From Rhodocyclales bacterium (GTDB lineage Bacteria > Pseudomonadota > Gammaproteobacteria > Burkholderiales > Rhodocyclaceae), in the NCBI GenBank assembly GCA_028292485.1, contig JAQGMG010000015.1, positions 1 to 64,000 on the forward strand: DNA of 64,000 bases, given 5' to 3'. Shown here piece by piece: positions 1 through 8,706 of the stretch. The position numbers and the translations under genes are program-made. Every line of letters begins with the position of its first letter. Position 1 is the first letter of the stretch. The notes beneath the pieces were generated by a model. It made no database searches. It saw only the letters and a list, made by a program, of their open reading frames with translations, and was not told the DNA's origin.

Positions 1-70
1 CGAGAAAGTGGCTGCCGCGCTCGTCAAGTACGAGCTCGATCCAAACAAGCCGAACCCGATGACTGTTTGA
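1..70 (+). CDS. aceE: Pyruvate dehydrogenase E1 component, C-terminal end (partial)
   Basis: Frame reads EKVAAALVKYELDPNKPNPMTV*, AceE-like C-terminus, immediately upstream of aceF. Confidence 0.75.
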   Translation, partial: EKVAAALVKYELDPNKPNPMTV

Positions 71-95
71 TCCAGGCCGCACCAAAGGAAAACAA

Positions 96-1751
96 ATGAG
101 CCAACTCATCGAAGTCAAAGTCCCCGATATCGGCGACTTCAAGGACGTGCCGGTCATTGAAGTCCTCGTCAAAGTCGGCGACACCATCAAGGTTGACGAA
201 GCACTGGTCACGCTGGAAACGGACAAGGCCACCATGGATGTCCCCAGCCCGGCTGCAGGCGTGATCAAGGAAATGAAGGTCAAGACAGGTGACAACCTCA
301 GCGAAGGTTCGTTGATCCTGGTGTTGGAGGCGGCCGCTGTGGCAACACCGGCTGCTGCTGCGCCAGCACCTGCCGCCGCCAAGCCCGCGCCAGCAGCACC
401 TGCTGCAGCGGCCCCAGCGCCAGCGGTTGCTCCCGCTGCAGGGCCCACATCGCTGGTGGAGCTGAAGGTGCCGGATATCGGCGACTTCACCGACGTGCCT
501 GTCATCGAAATCTTTGTGAAAGTCGGCGAGACCATCGCCGCCGACGCGCCGCTGGTTGCACTCGAATCCGACAAGGCCACGATGGAAGTGCCGGCGGCGA
601 CCGGTGGTGTGGTCAAGGAAATTCGCGTCAAGGTCGGCGACCGTGTTGGCAAGGACGCTGTCATAGTTGTTGTCGAGGCGGCAGGCTCGGCACCTTCTGC
701 TCCGGCAGCTGCAGCACCTGCGCCGGTCGCAGCGCCAGCAGCAGCTCCGGCGGCCGTTGCTGCTGCGGCACCCGTCGCGGCGAAGACGTCTGCTCCGGTC
801 GCCACCGCACCTGCAGGCAAGGCCCACGCCAGTCCATCCGTGCGCCGTTTCGCGCGCGAGCTTGGTGTCGACGTGAACCTCGTTCCTGGCTCGGGACCGA
901 AGGGCCGTATCGTTGAAGAGGACATCCAGAACTTCGTCAAGGGTGTGATGGCACAAGTCGCTTCCGGCGGCTTGCAACAGACCCCGGCCGGCACGCCTGC
1001 CGGCGGCAATCTTGGTGGTCTCACCGTGCTGCCATGGCCGAAGATCGACTTCACCAAGTTCGGTCCGGTCGAGTCGAAGCCGCTGTCGCGTATCGCCAAG
1101 ATCAGTGGTGCCAACCTGCATCGCAACTGGGTCGTCATTCCGCACGTCACCAATCATGACGAATGCGATATCACCGACCTCGAAGCTTTCCGCGTGCAGA
1201 TGAACAAGGAGCTGGAAAAGAGCGGTGCCAAGCTCACCATGCTCGCGTTCATGATCAAGGCCGCAGTCGCCGCGCTCAAGCAGTTCCCCGGCTTCAATGC
1301 TTCGCTGGACGGCGAGAACATCATTCTCAAGCAGTACTACCACATCGGTTTCGCGGCTGACACGCCAAATGGCCTTGTCGTACCTGTCATCCGCGATGCT
1401 GACAAGAAAGGCGTTATCGAGATCGCCAAGGAGATGGGCGATCTCGCCAAGCTCGCGCGCGATGGCAAGCTCAAGCCCGAGCAGATGCAGGGCGGTTGTT
1501 TCTCCATCAGTTCGCTGGGCGGTATTGGTGGCACCTACTTCACGCCAATCATCAATGCGCCTGAAGTGGCCATCATGGGCGTATGCAAATCGGCTATTCG
1601 CCCGGTATGGGATGGCAAGGCCTTCGTGCCGCGCCTGATGCTGCCACTGTCGTTGTCGTGGGATCATCGCGTCATCGACGGTGCCGCTGCGGCACGCTTC
1701 AACGCCTACTTCGGCGGCGTGTTGCAGGACTTCCGTCGCGTACTGCTCTAA
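96..1751 (+). CDS. aceF: Dihydrolipoamide acetyltransferase (PDH E2) with two lipoyl domains
   Basis: Two ESDKATME/ETDKATMD lipoyl motifs, Ala/Pro linkers, E3-binding domain, catalytic SWDHRVIDGA motif. Confidence 0.97.
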   Translation: MSQLIEVKVPDIGDFKDVPVIEVLVKVGDTIKVDEALVTLETDKATMDVPSPAAGVIKEMKVKTGDNLSEGSLILVLEAAAVATPAAAAPAPAAAKPAPAAPAAAAPAPAVAPAAGPTSLVELKVPDIGDFTDVPVIEIFVKVGETIAADAPLVALESDKATMEVPAATGGVVKEIRVKVGDRVGKDAVIVVVEAAGSAPSAPAAAAPAPVAAPAAAPAAVAAAAPVAAKTSAPVATAPAGKAHASPSVRRFARELGVDVNLVPGSGPKGRIVEEDIQNFVKGVMAQVASGGLQQTPAGTPAGGNLGGLTVLPWPKIDFTKFGPVESKPLSRIAKISGANLHRNWVVIPHVTNHDECDITDLEAFRVQMNKELEKSGAKLTMLAFMIKAAVAALKQFPGFNASLDGENIILKQYYHIGFAADTPNGLVVPVIRDADKKGVIEIAKEMGDLAKLARDGKLKPEQMQGGCFSISSLGGIGGTYFTPIINAPEVAIMGVCKSAIRPVWDGKAFVPRLMLPLSLSWDHRVIDGAAAARFNAYFGGVLQDFRRVLL

Positions 1752-1760
1752 AGCGGACAA

Positions 1761-1795
1761 CGTGTGCATGGCGGCGAATTGCCGCCATGCACACG
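1761..1795. other. 15-bp perfect intercistronic stem-loop
   Basis: cgtgtgcatggcggc-gaatt-gccgccatgcacacg between aceF and the next ORF; no following U tract. Confidence 0.8.
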
Positions 1796-1818
1796 GTTCC
1801 CGATCAGACTGATCCGAG

Positions 1819-2391
1819 ATGACCACACTTACAGTCGTTCGCAAAAACGGTGCTGTCGCGATTGCCGCCGACGGTCTGACGACCTTCGGCGATACGCGCC
1901 TGCCTGCGGATTACAAGCGCGATCATGACAAGATCCTGTATCTCGCAGATTCGTGGATCGGGGTGTGCGGCAGTTCGGCGCATCACCTGGTGCTGGTCAG
2001 TGCGTTTCGCGAATTGGGTGACGTGCATTTGCGCAGCCGTGCGGAAGTGTTCGATACGTTCCGCCGCCTGCATCCTGTGCTCAAGGAGCACGCCTTCCTC
2101 AACCCCAAGGAAGATGACGACGATCCGTACGAGTCCTCGCAGATCACCTGCCTGATCGCCAATGCCACCGGCATTTACGGCGTGTATTCGTATCGCGAGG
2201 TATTTGCCTACGACCGTTTCTGGTCGGCAGGCTCGGGCCGCAATTTTGCCTTGGGCGCGATGTTCGCGGCCTATAACGCGCAATTGTCGGCAGAAGATGT
2301 GGCGCGCATCGGGGTGCGCGCCGGTATGGAGTTCGACACCTCATCGGCCGGTCCGATCAATGCGTATTCGGTGCCGTTGCAAGAGCCTTAA
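1819..2391 (+). CDS. HslV-like Ntn hydrolase, betaproteobacterial proteasome homologue (BPH)-like
   Basis: MTTLTVVRKNGAVAIAADGLTTFGDTRLP... resembles HslV [25 protein letters not shown]; Thr at position 2, conserved Asp and Lys positions, GSGRNFALGAM segment. Confidence 0.82.
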   Translation: MTTLTVVRKNGAVAIAADGLTTFGDTRLPADYKRDHDKILYLADSWIGVCGSSAHHLVLVSAFRELGDVHLRSRAEVFDTFRRLHPVLKEHAFLNPKEDDDDPYESSQITCLIANATGIYGVYSYREVFAYDRFWSAGSGRNFALGAMFAAYNAQLSAEDVARIGVRAGMEFDTSSAGPINAYSVPLQEP

Positions 2392-2477
2392 AAGAGTCAG
2401 TCAGATTGCAGCATCGCGACAGTGCCGAGCCAAGTCATTCGTCATGTCGTGGCCAAGTGAAAAAACAAGGAAAAACC

Positions 2478-4280
2478 ATGAGCCAACTCGTTGAAGTGAA
2501 AGTCCCGGATATCGGTGATTTCAAGGATGTGCCGGTCATCGAAGTGTTCGTCAAGGTCGGCGACACGATCAAGCTGGACGACCCCATCGCAGCGCTCGAA
2601 TCCGACAAGGCCACGATGGAAGTACCTTCTACCGCTGCTGGCGTGATCAAGGAAGTGCTGGTCAAGGAAGGGCAACGCGTTGGCGAAGGCGCTGTGCTGC
2701 TGAAGGTTGAAGCGGCCGATGCCACCGCGCCGGCTGTTTCCGCGCCCGCCGCCCTCTCCCCCAGCCCCACTCCCGCAAGCGGGCGAGGGGAGCCTCAAGT
2801 GGCTGCGCCAGCTATAAAGCCGGGCAGCTACACCGGCAAGGCAGATATCGAATGCGACATGCTGGTGCTTGGCGCCGGCCCTGGTGGTTATTCTGCGGCT
2901 TTCCGCTCGGCCGATCTTGGCATGAAGACAGTCATGGTGGAGCGCTATGCAACCCTGGGCGGCGTCTGTCTGAATGTCGGTTGCATTCCATCCAAGGCTT
3001 TGTTGCACGTTGCAGCGGTAATGGATGAGGCATCGCACTTTGCTGACGTGGGCGTGGCTTTCGCGGCGCCGCAGATCGATCTCGATCAGCTGCGCAAGCA
3101 CAAGGAAAAAGTCGTTGGCAAGCTCACCACCGGCCTGACGGGCATGGCCAAGATGCGCAAGGTCGAGGTCGTTCGTGGTTACGGTAGTTTCCTCGATGCC
3201 AATCACATTGAAGTTGAGCTCACCACTGGCGAAACGGGCCAGGTGCGCACCGGCGAGAAAAAAGTTGTCAAGTTCCAGAAGGCCATCATCGCGGCGGGTT
3301 CGCAGGCCGTGAAGCTGCCTTTCTTCCCCGAAGATCCGCGCATTGTCGACTCGACCGGCGCGCTTGAGCTGCGCCAGATTCCCAAGCGTATGCTGGTCGT
3401 CGGCGGCGGCATCATCGGTCTGGAAATGGCAACGGTATATTCTTCGCTAGGCGCACGCATCGATGTCGTCGAGATGATGGATGGACTCATGGCCGGCGCC
3501 GACAAGGATCTGGTCAAGGTATGGGAGAAGCAGAATACTCACCGCTTCGACAAGATCATGTTGAAGACCAAGACCATTGGCGCCGAGGCACGCGAAGACG
3601 GCATCCTCGTCAAGTTCGAAGCCGAAGGTGGTCAGGTTGAAGAGCAGAAGTATGACCTCGTGCTGGTTGCGGTTGGCCGCAGCCCGAACGGCAAGAAGAT
3701 CAGTGCTGACAAAGCCGGTGTGGCCGTCACCGATCGCGGATTCATCGACGTCGACAAGCAACAGCGCACCAATGTGCCGAATATCTTCGCGATCGGCGAC
3801 ATCGTCGGTCAGCCGATGCTGGCACACAAGGGTGTGCACGAAGGCCATGTTGCGGCTGAAGCGGCGCACGGCGAGAAGGTCTTCTTCGACGCCAAGCTCA
3901 TTCCATCCGTGGCTTACACCGAGCCGGAGGTGGCCTGGGCTGGCGTTACCGAAGCCGAAGCCAAGGCCAAGGGCATCAAGATCGGCGTCGGCAAATTCCC
4001 GTGGGCAGCTTCCGGCCGTGCGATTGCCAACGGTTGCGAATACGGTTTTACCAAGCTGATTTTCGATGAGGAGACGCATCGCATCATCGGCGGCGCCATC
4101 GTCGGGCCGAACGCTGGCGACATGATCGGCGAAGTCGCCCTGGCCATCGAGATGGGTTGTGATGCCATGGATATCGGCAAGACGATCCATCCGCATCCGA
4201 CGCTTGGCGAGTCCATCGGTATGGCGGCGGAGGTGTATGAAGGAACGTGTACCGATTTGCCACCGGTGAAGAAGAAGTAA
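2478..4280 (+). CDS. lpdA: Dihydrolipoyl dehydrogenase (PDH E3) with N-terminal lipoyl domain
   Basis: Lipoyl domain (ESDKATMEVPS), GGVCLNVGCIPSKALLH redox site, FAD/NAD motifs, HPHPTLGES. Confidence 0.97.
   Translation: MSQLVEVKVPDIGDFKDVPVIEVFVKVGDTIKLDDPIAALESDKATMEVPSTAAGVIKEVLVKEGQRVGEGAVLLKVEAADATAPAVSAPAALSPSPTPASGRGEPQVAAPAIKPGSYTGKADIECDMLVLGAGPGGYSAAFRSADLGMKTVMVERYATLGGVCLNVGCIPSKALLHVAAVMDEASHFADVGVAFAAPQIDLDQLRKHKEKVVGKLTTGLTGMAKMRKVEVVRGYGSFLDANHIEVELTTGETGQVRTGEKKVVKFQKAIIAAGSQAVKLPFFPEDPRIVDSTGALELRQIPKRMLVVGGGIIGLEMATVYSSLGARIDVVEMMDGLMAGADKDLVKVWEKQNTHRFDKIMLKTKTIGAEAREDGILVKFEAEGGQVEEQKYDLVLVAVGRSPNGKKISADKAGVAVTDRGFIDVDKQQRTNVPNIFAIGDIVGQPMLAHKGVHEGHVAAEAAHGEKVFFDAKLIPSVAYTEPEVAWAGVTEAEAKAKGIKIGVGKFPWAASGRAIANGCEYGFTKLIFDEETHRIIGGAIVGPNAGDMIGEVALAIEMGCDAMDIGKTIHPHPTLGESIGMAAEVYEGTCTDLPPVKKK
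2752..2792. repeat. G/C-rich palindromic repeat inside the lpdA linker
   Basis: ccctctcccccagccccactcccgcaagcgggcgaggggag; resembles the repeat inside leuS. Confidence 0.65.
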
Positions 4281-4295
4281 ACGAGGACACCATGC

Positions 4296-4380
4296 ACCGT
4301 CATTCCCGCGAAAGCGGGAATCCACTCAGTGGCACAGACCTCACGTAGAAGTGGATTCCCGCTTTCGCGGGAATGACGGT
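4296..4380. repeat. Inverted-repeat (MITE/REP-like) element, copy 1
   Basis: Perfect 30-bp TIRs accgtcattcccgcgaaagcgggaatccac / gtggattcccgctttcgcgggaatgacggt. Confidence 0.95.
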
Positions 4381-4421
4381 AAGAGAGTATTTGCTCTCGA
4401 TGTGAGTTTCAGTTGATCTAC

Positions 4422-4451
4422 AAAAAGGGCTGCCTGCGGGCGGCCCTTTTT
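4422..4451 (+). terminator. Rho-independent terminator downstream of lpdA
   Basis: aaaaagggctgcctgcgggcggccctttttc hairpin with T tract. Confidence 0.75.
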
Positions 4452-4766
4452 CATTGTTGTGACAGGTTTCTTGTCATTGTCATTTCAATTGATGCCAACG
4501 GCATGTGGGTCGTTCTTTACCCGCCTTATGCCCCTTAGGGCGAGGTCACTGCCCAGTCGGGCGGGCCACGGCAAGAATTTTTCCGCAGCGCACTAGACTC
4601 CGCAACATCAGGTCTGAAGCCATTCTCCGACGACCTAGATATTGCTCTTGCTTGAAAGCGTGTTGTCCCTTGTTCTGAAGTAGAGGCCAACAGAATTTTC
4701 GATGCAAGCATGAAAATGCTTTATCCGTTGCGCCCTGTCGCGTGACATTTTCTTGGGAGTACGAAA

Positions 4767-5468
4767 GTGAACATCTCCTTTCGCCGGTCGAACGGCCACA
4801 GTGACGCAAGTGAAATTTCCGCGCTGATCGCAGGTACGGGTGGGCTGGGTGTGGTTGGTCTGACACGCCTTGTCGCCGATTGCCTCGGTTCGCGCTTTCA
4901 GTGTGTGCATACAGAAGAGACGCGCGGCATCGCTCAGCGACGCGCACCGGTTCGTGCGATTGTCAGGGCAGGGCGCGTTGTCCGCTCGGCGCGCCTTCCG
5001 GACGGTCTGGTAGATGTGCTGCTTGCCGTCGAGGCGGCAGAAGCGCTGCGCGCTACCTCACATGTCGCGGAAGGCACGGTCTGCGTGCTGGCCGATCTGC
5101 TGATTCCCTCTTCCGGCGCCATGTCAGGCGCAACATCCATCGTCTCGGTGCCACGCGTTGCGGCAGCGCTGGAGGCGCGCGGCGCCCAGGTATTGGTCGT
5201 GCCGGTAGCGCAATGGCTACGTCGCGAGCGCCTGCCGGAAATGCTCAGCTCGACAGCGGTCTTCGGCGCAGCGTCGCAATTGCTTGGTTGCTCGCTCGAA
5301 CAAACCGAAGCATTCCTGGCGCGCCAACTTGGCAAGCGCATGTGGGAACAGAACTGGGAGGCAATGCATATCGGATATGCCGCAGCAAGCGCCGCGTGTC
5401 TGCTGGCCGAAGCACGCGCCGTTGCCAATGTCGGGCGCGATGCCGATCTTGATCTCGTGGCCGCCTGA
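4767..5468 (+). CDS. iorB: Indolepyruvate:ferredoxin oxidoreductase beta subunit-like (2-oxoacid:acceptor oxidoreductase gamma domain)
   Basis: GTGGLGVVGLTRLVAD N-terminus typical of POR/IOR gamma domains; iorA homologue two genes downstream. Confidence 0.75.
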   Translation: MNISFRRSNGHSDASEISALIAGTGGLGVVGLTRLVADCLGSRFQCVHTEETRGIAQRRAPVRAIVRAGRVVRSARLPDGLVDVLLAVEAAEALRATSHVAEGTVCVLADLLIPSSGAMSGATSIVSVPRVAAALEARGAQVLVVPVAQWLRRERLPEMLSSTAVFGAASQLLGCSLEQTEAFLARQLGKRMWEQNWEAMHIGYAAASAACLLAEARAVANVGRDADLDLVAA

Positions 5469-5475
5469 GAACCCC

Positions 5476-6384
5476 ATGCGCAGCAATTCAGAAAACTCTT
5501 CGGAAAACGCCATGCGTGTTGTGACATTCCCCGGCCTCGGTGCAGCGTATCCACAGATGCTTGAAAAGTATCTCGCAGCCTATCCAGAAGACAGCGCACT
5601 CGTGCAAGGCTGGCGTGCACGTACCGAACTGGTCGAAGGCTCTGCCGAGTTCATGGCCGAGCTGCATGCCCAGGCCGAGATTCACGCGCTCAATCTGCTG
5701 TGGTGGCGCCGCGAAGGTGCGGCATTGAAGGTCGACGCGGTATGCGGTCACAGCCTTGGTTACTACGCGGCGCTCGTTGCGGCTGGCGTGATCAACGAAG
5801 AGACTTCATTCGGTCTGCTGATAGCAGTCCTGCACACCCTGTGGCCCGCCTTCACGGACAACACACAACACATCCATGTACTCACCACGCGGCATGCGAC
5901 GAATCTCGCTGCGCTCGCTGAACGCCATGACATGGAGCTGATCGCAGAAAACAACAGCATGCAGGGTGTGCTGTATGGATCGACCGCAGCGTGGGATTCG
6001 CTGACAAGTGATATGGGCGACGACATGCTGAGAGGTGTGTCGCTACCGACACGGGTGCCCTTCCACTCCGAGGCAGTAAAGCCACTCGCGAAAGCATTGC
6101 ACAGCGCAGTGCAGGCTGTGACCGACGAGCCAGGGGCATGCAGTTTGCCCTTGTGGTCACACATTGATGCAGCGCCTGTCGCAGACGGCGAGCAGGCTTT
6201 GGCATTGGTGGCATCGCAGCCATATCGTGCAGTGCGCTGGGCGCAGCTCGTGAAGACGGTATGCGAACGTGGTGTCAAGGAATTCATCGAGGTCGGCCCC
6301 AACCGTGTGCTGACGCAGATTGCACGCCTGAGCGTGCCGCATGTCGAAGCACGCTTTGTAGACCACCTGCGGCGTCAAGGGTAA
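5476..6384 (+). CDS. FabD-like (malonyl) acyltransferase
   Basis: TFPGLGAAYPQM, GHSLGYYAALVAAG nucleophile motif, VPFHSE His motif, EVGPNRVLTQI. Start could also be 5512. Confidence 0.8.
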   Translation: MRSNSENSSENAMRVVTFPGLGAAYPQMLEKYLAAYPEDSALVQGWRARTELVEGSAEFMAELHAQAEIHALNLLWWRREGAALKVDAVCGHSLGYYAALVAAGVINEETSFGLLIAVLHTLWPAFTDNTQHIHVLTTRHATNLAALAERHDMELIAENNSMQGVLYGSTAAWDSLTSDMGDDMLRGVSLPTRVPFHSEAVKPLAKALHSAVQAVTDEPGACSLPLWSHIDAAPVADGEQALALVASQPYRAVRWAQLVKTVCERGVKEFIEVGPNRVLTQIARLSVPHVEARFVDHLRRQG

Positions 6385-6389
6385 TCAAG

Positions 6390-8354
6390 ATGACAACGAA
6401 ACAAATGTCCGGCTGCGAAGCTGCTGCACAAGGCGCCTGGGAAGCTGGCGTCAGCGTGGTTTCTTCCTATCCTGGCTCGCCCGTAACCTCGATCGTCGAT
6501 GCGTTTGCGAAGCTCGAAGACGTAAAGGTTACCTGGGCGACCAACGAAAAAGTGGCTCTGGAAATTGCTGCCGGCGTGGCTTACTCCGGCGCACGAGCGC
6601 TGTCGGTAATGAAGCACGTCGGCATGAATGTGGCAGCCGATGCGCTATTCAATCTTGCCTACACCGGTGTGCGTGGCGCGCTGGTCATCATCGTCGGTGA
6701 TGATCCCGGCGCGACGTGTTCGCAGAACGAACAGGACTCGCGCATGCTGGCCTACGCCGCCAATCTGCCGGTGCTGGAGCCTTCGGATTGCCAGGATGCG
6801 CTCGCATTTACGCGCATGGCGTTCGACATCAGCGAGCGCTACGACATACCTGTCATCGTGCGCATGACGACGCAGCTCTGCTACGGCTCACAGAAGGTCG
6901 TGGTGTCGGAGCGCAACGAACACATCATGGAAGGCGGTTTTGCCGGCCCGGTCGAGAAGTTCCTGTTGCTGCCGAACTTCGTACCCAATCGGCATCGTGC
7001 CTTGATCAATGCCAATGCACGCATCGCCATTGGCAGCGAAATAGCTTCCCTTTACGAAGAGCATTGGCCTGAGCATCGCGCCGAGCGCTACCCGATGGGT
7101 CTCATTTGCGCCGGTGCAACTTTCGCCGCAGTGCGCGAGCACTTTGAAGGTCAACTGCCGATCCTGCGCGTGGGTTGCTCCAATCCGCTGGCAGAGAATC
7201 GCATCCTCGCATTTGCAGAGCGCTGCGAAGAGATTGTGGTTACCGAAGAGTGTTCGCATTTTCTCGCCGACCGGATCCGCGCACTGGGCATCAAGGTGCG
7301 TTCGTATGGCGAGATGACGCAGGTCGGCGCCTTTAGCGTGGCGTCGCTGGCCAGCGTCGGTTTGCAACTGTCCGTGCGTCAGAATTCCCATGTGCCGCGC
7401 AGACCCATTTCAAAATTTCCGATTGCATTGGTCGCTGAGTCGCAAGCCGTGCCCGCCCTGTCTGCAGCATTCGAAACAGGAGGCCTGACGCCGCCGAATC
7501 GTCCACCAGGTTTTTGTGCAGGTTGCTCGCACGTCGGCATCTTCGACGTGCTGCGCGATCGCAAGTTGTATGTGGTCGGCGACATCGGTTGCTACACGCT
7601 TGGGGGCGCCAAGCCTTTTGGCGCGCTGCATTCCAACCTGTGCATGGCGGCGAGTATCGGTGTGCTGCAAGGTTACCTGCTGGCGCAGCCGGATCGCGAA
7701 GCGGAGGTACTGGCCGTCATTGGTGACTCGACCTTCTTCCACTCCGGCATTCCCTCATTGATCACGGCCGTGACGCAGGGCCATCGCGGCACCTTGCTGA
7801 TTCTCGACAACGCCGGCACGGCGATGACGGGCTTCCAGCAGACGGCGCTCAACCTGAGCAACGAGCGTTGGCGCGATCTGTTGATGGCACTCGGTGTCAC
7901 CAACTTCGAAGTGATACCCGCTCTGGATATCGGCATCATCAACAAGACGCTCGACGACATGCAACAGCGCGAAGGCTTCAAGGTCATCGTGCTCAAGGGC
8001 GAGTGCGTGCAGTCGCGGCCACGCAAGGGGCCAACCAGCTATCGCTACACGATTATTGAAGATGCATGTACCGCCTGCGGTATCTGCGCGCAACGCACCA
8101 ACTGCCCGAGTTTCTCGCTGACCGAATCACTCAGCGGCGCGCCGAAGATGCAGATCGGCAACGAGTGCATCGGTTGCGGCCTGTGCTCGCAGACCTGCCC
8201 CGAGAACGCCATTATCCCGCGCACCGTCAAGACTGGTTTTACGCCGGTCGACAAGGTGCTCGGCCGCGTGCGCTGGCATCGCATCATCGAATTCATACAT
8301 AGCCGCCCCGCGCTGCGGCGACTGGCATCACGCTTCGAGCGCGAGCTTTTTTGA
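6390..8354 (+). CDS. iorA: Indolepyruvate:ferredoxin oxidoreductase alpha subunit
   Basis: ThDP-binding region (GDIGCYTLG, GDSTFFHSG) and two C-terminal 4Fe-4S motifs CTACGICAQRTNCP / CIGCGLCSQTCP. Confidence 0.9.
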   Translation: MTTKQMSGCEAAAQGAWEAGVSVVSSYPGSPVTSIVDAFAKLEDVKVTWATNEKVALEIAAGVAYSGARALSVMKHVGMNVAADALFNLAYTGVRGALVIIVGDDPGATCSQNEQDSRMLAYAANLPVLEPSDCQDALAFTRMAFDISERYDIPVIVRMTTQLCYGSQKVVVSERNEHIMEGGFAGPVEKFLLLPNFVPNRHRALINANARIAIGSEIASLYEEHWPEHRAERYPMGLICAGATFAAVREHFEGQLPILRVGCSNPLAENRILAFAERCEEIVVTEECSHFLADRIRALGIKVRSYGEMTQVGAFSVASLASVGLQLSVRQNSHVPRRPISKFPIALVAESQAVPALSAAFETGGLTPPNRPPGFCAGCSHVGIFDVLRDRKLYVVGDIGCYTLGGAKPFGALHSNLCMAASIGVLQGYLLAQPDREAEVLAVIGDSTFFHSGIPSLITAVTQGHRGTLLILDNAGTAMTGFQQTALNLSNERWRDLLMALGVTNFEVIPALDIGIINKTLDDMQQREGFKVIVLKGECVQSRPRKGPTSYRYTIIEDACTACGICAQRTNCPSFSLTESLSGAPKMQIGNECIGCGLCSQTCPENAIIPRTVKTGFTPVDKVLGRVRWHRIIEFIHSRPALRRLASRFERELF

Positions 8355-8414
8355 CCTGCGCGAATCTGTATCCAAACGCAATTTTTCAACTGACTTTTTA
8401 AACGGGAGTGAATC

Positions 8415-8690
8415 ATGGAACTGGACCAAATCAAGCAAGAGATCAAGAAGATCTTCGAAGAGCGCCTCAACATCAATGTCGCCAAATTCAACGTTGACGA
8501 CGACGCAGGCCTGTTCGCCGACGACGGCTGGGGCATCGACTCGGTCGATGTCATCGACCTGGTGCTCGGCATCGAGAAGACCTTCGGCATTCGCCTGGCG
8601 CAAGACGCCGAAGTGCAAAAGCATTTCGCCAGCGTCAACACCCTGGCGGCATATCTGAAAACGCGTCAGGCAGAAATGTCTGCCGCCTGA
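8415..8690 (+). CDS. Acyl carrier protein
   Basis: 90-aa acidic protein with GIDSVDVIDLVLGIEK phosphopantetheine site. Confidence 0.93.
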   Translation: MELDQIKQEIKKIFEERLNINVAKFNVDDDAGLFADDGWGIDSVDVIDLVLGIEKTFGIRLAQDAEVQKHFASVNTLAAYLKTRQAEMSAA

Positions 8691-8706
8691 TCGAGAAAGA
8701 ACAGCC

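Noticed and set aside
24-1844. 606-aa minus-strand ORF opposite aceF
   Set aside because: Shadow ORF of a high-GC coding strand; low-complexity His/Asp/Arg-rich translation without domain signatures, while aceF on the other strand is certain
96-2640. Near-identical segments in aceF and lpdA as a recent mobile duplication
   Set aside because: They are homologous lipoyl domains (VPDIGDFKDVPVIEV) expected in E2 and in lipoyl-bearing E3 proteins
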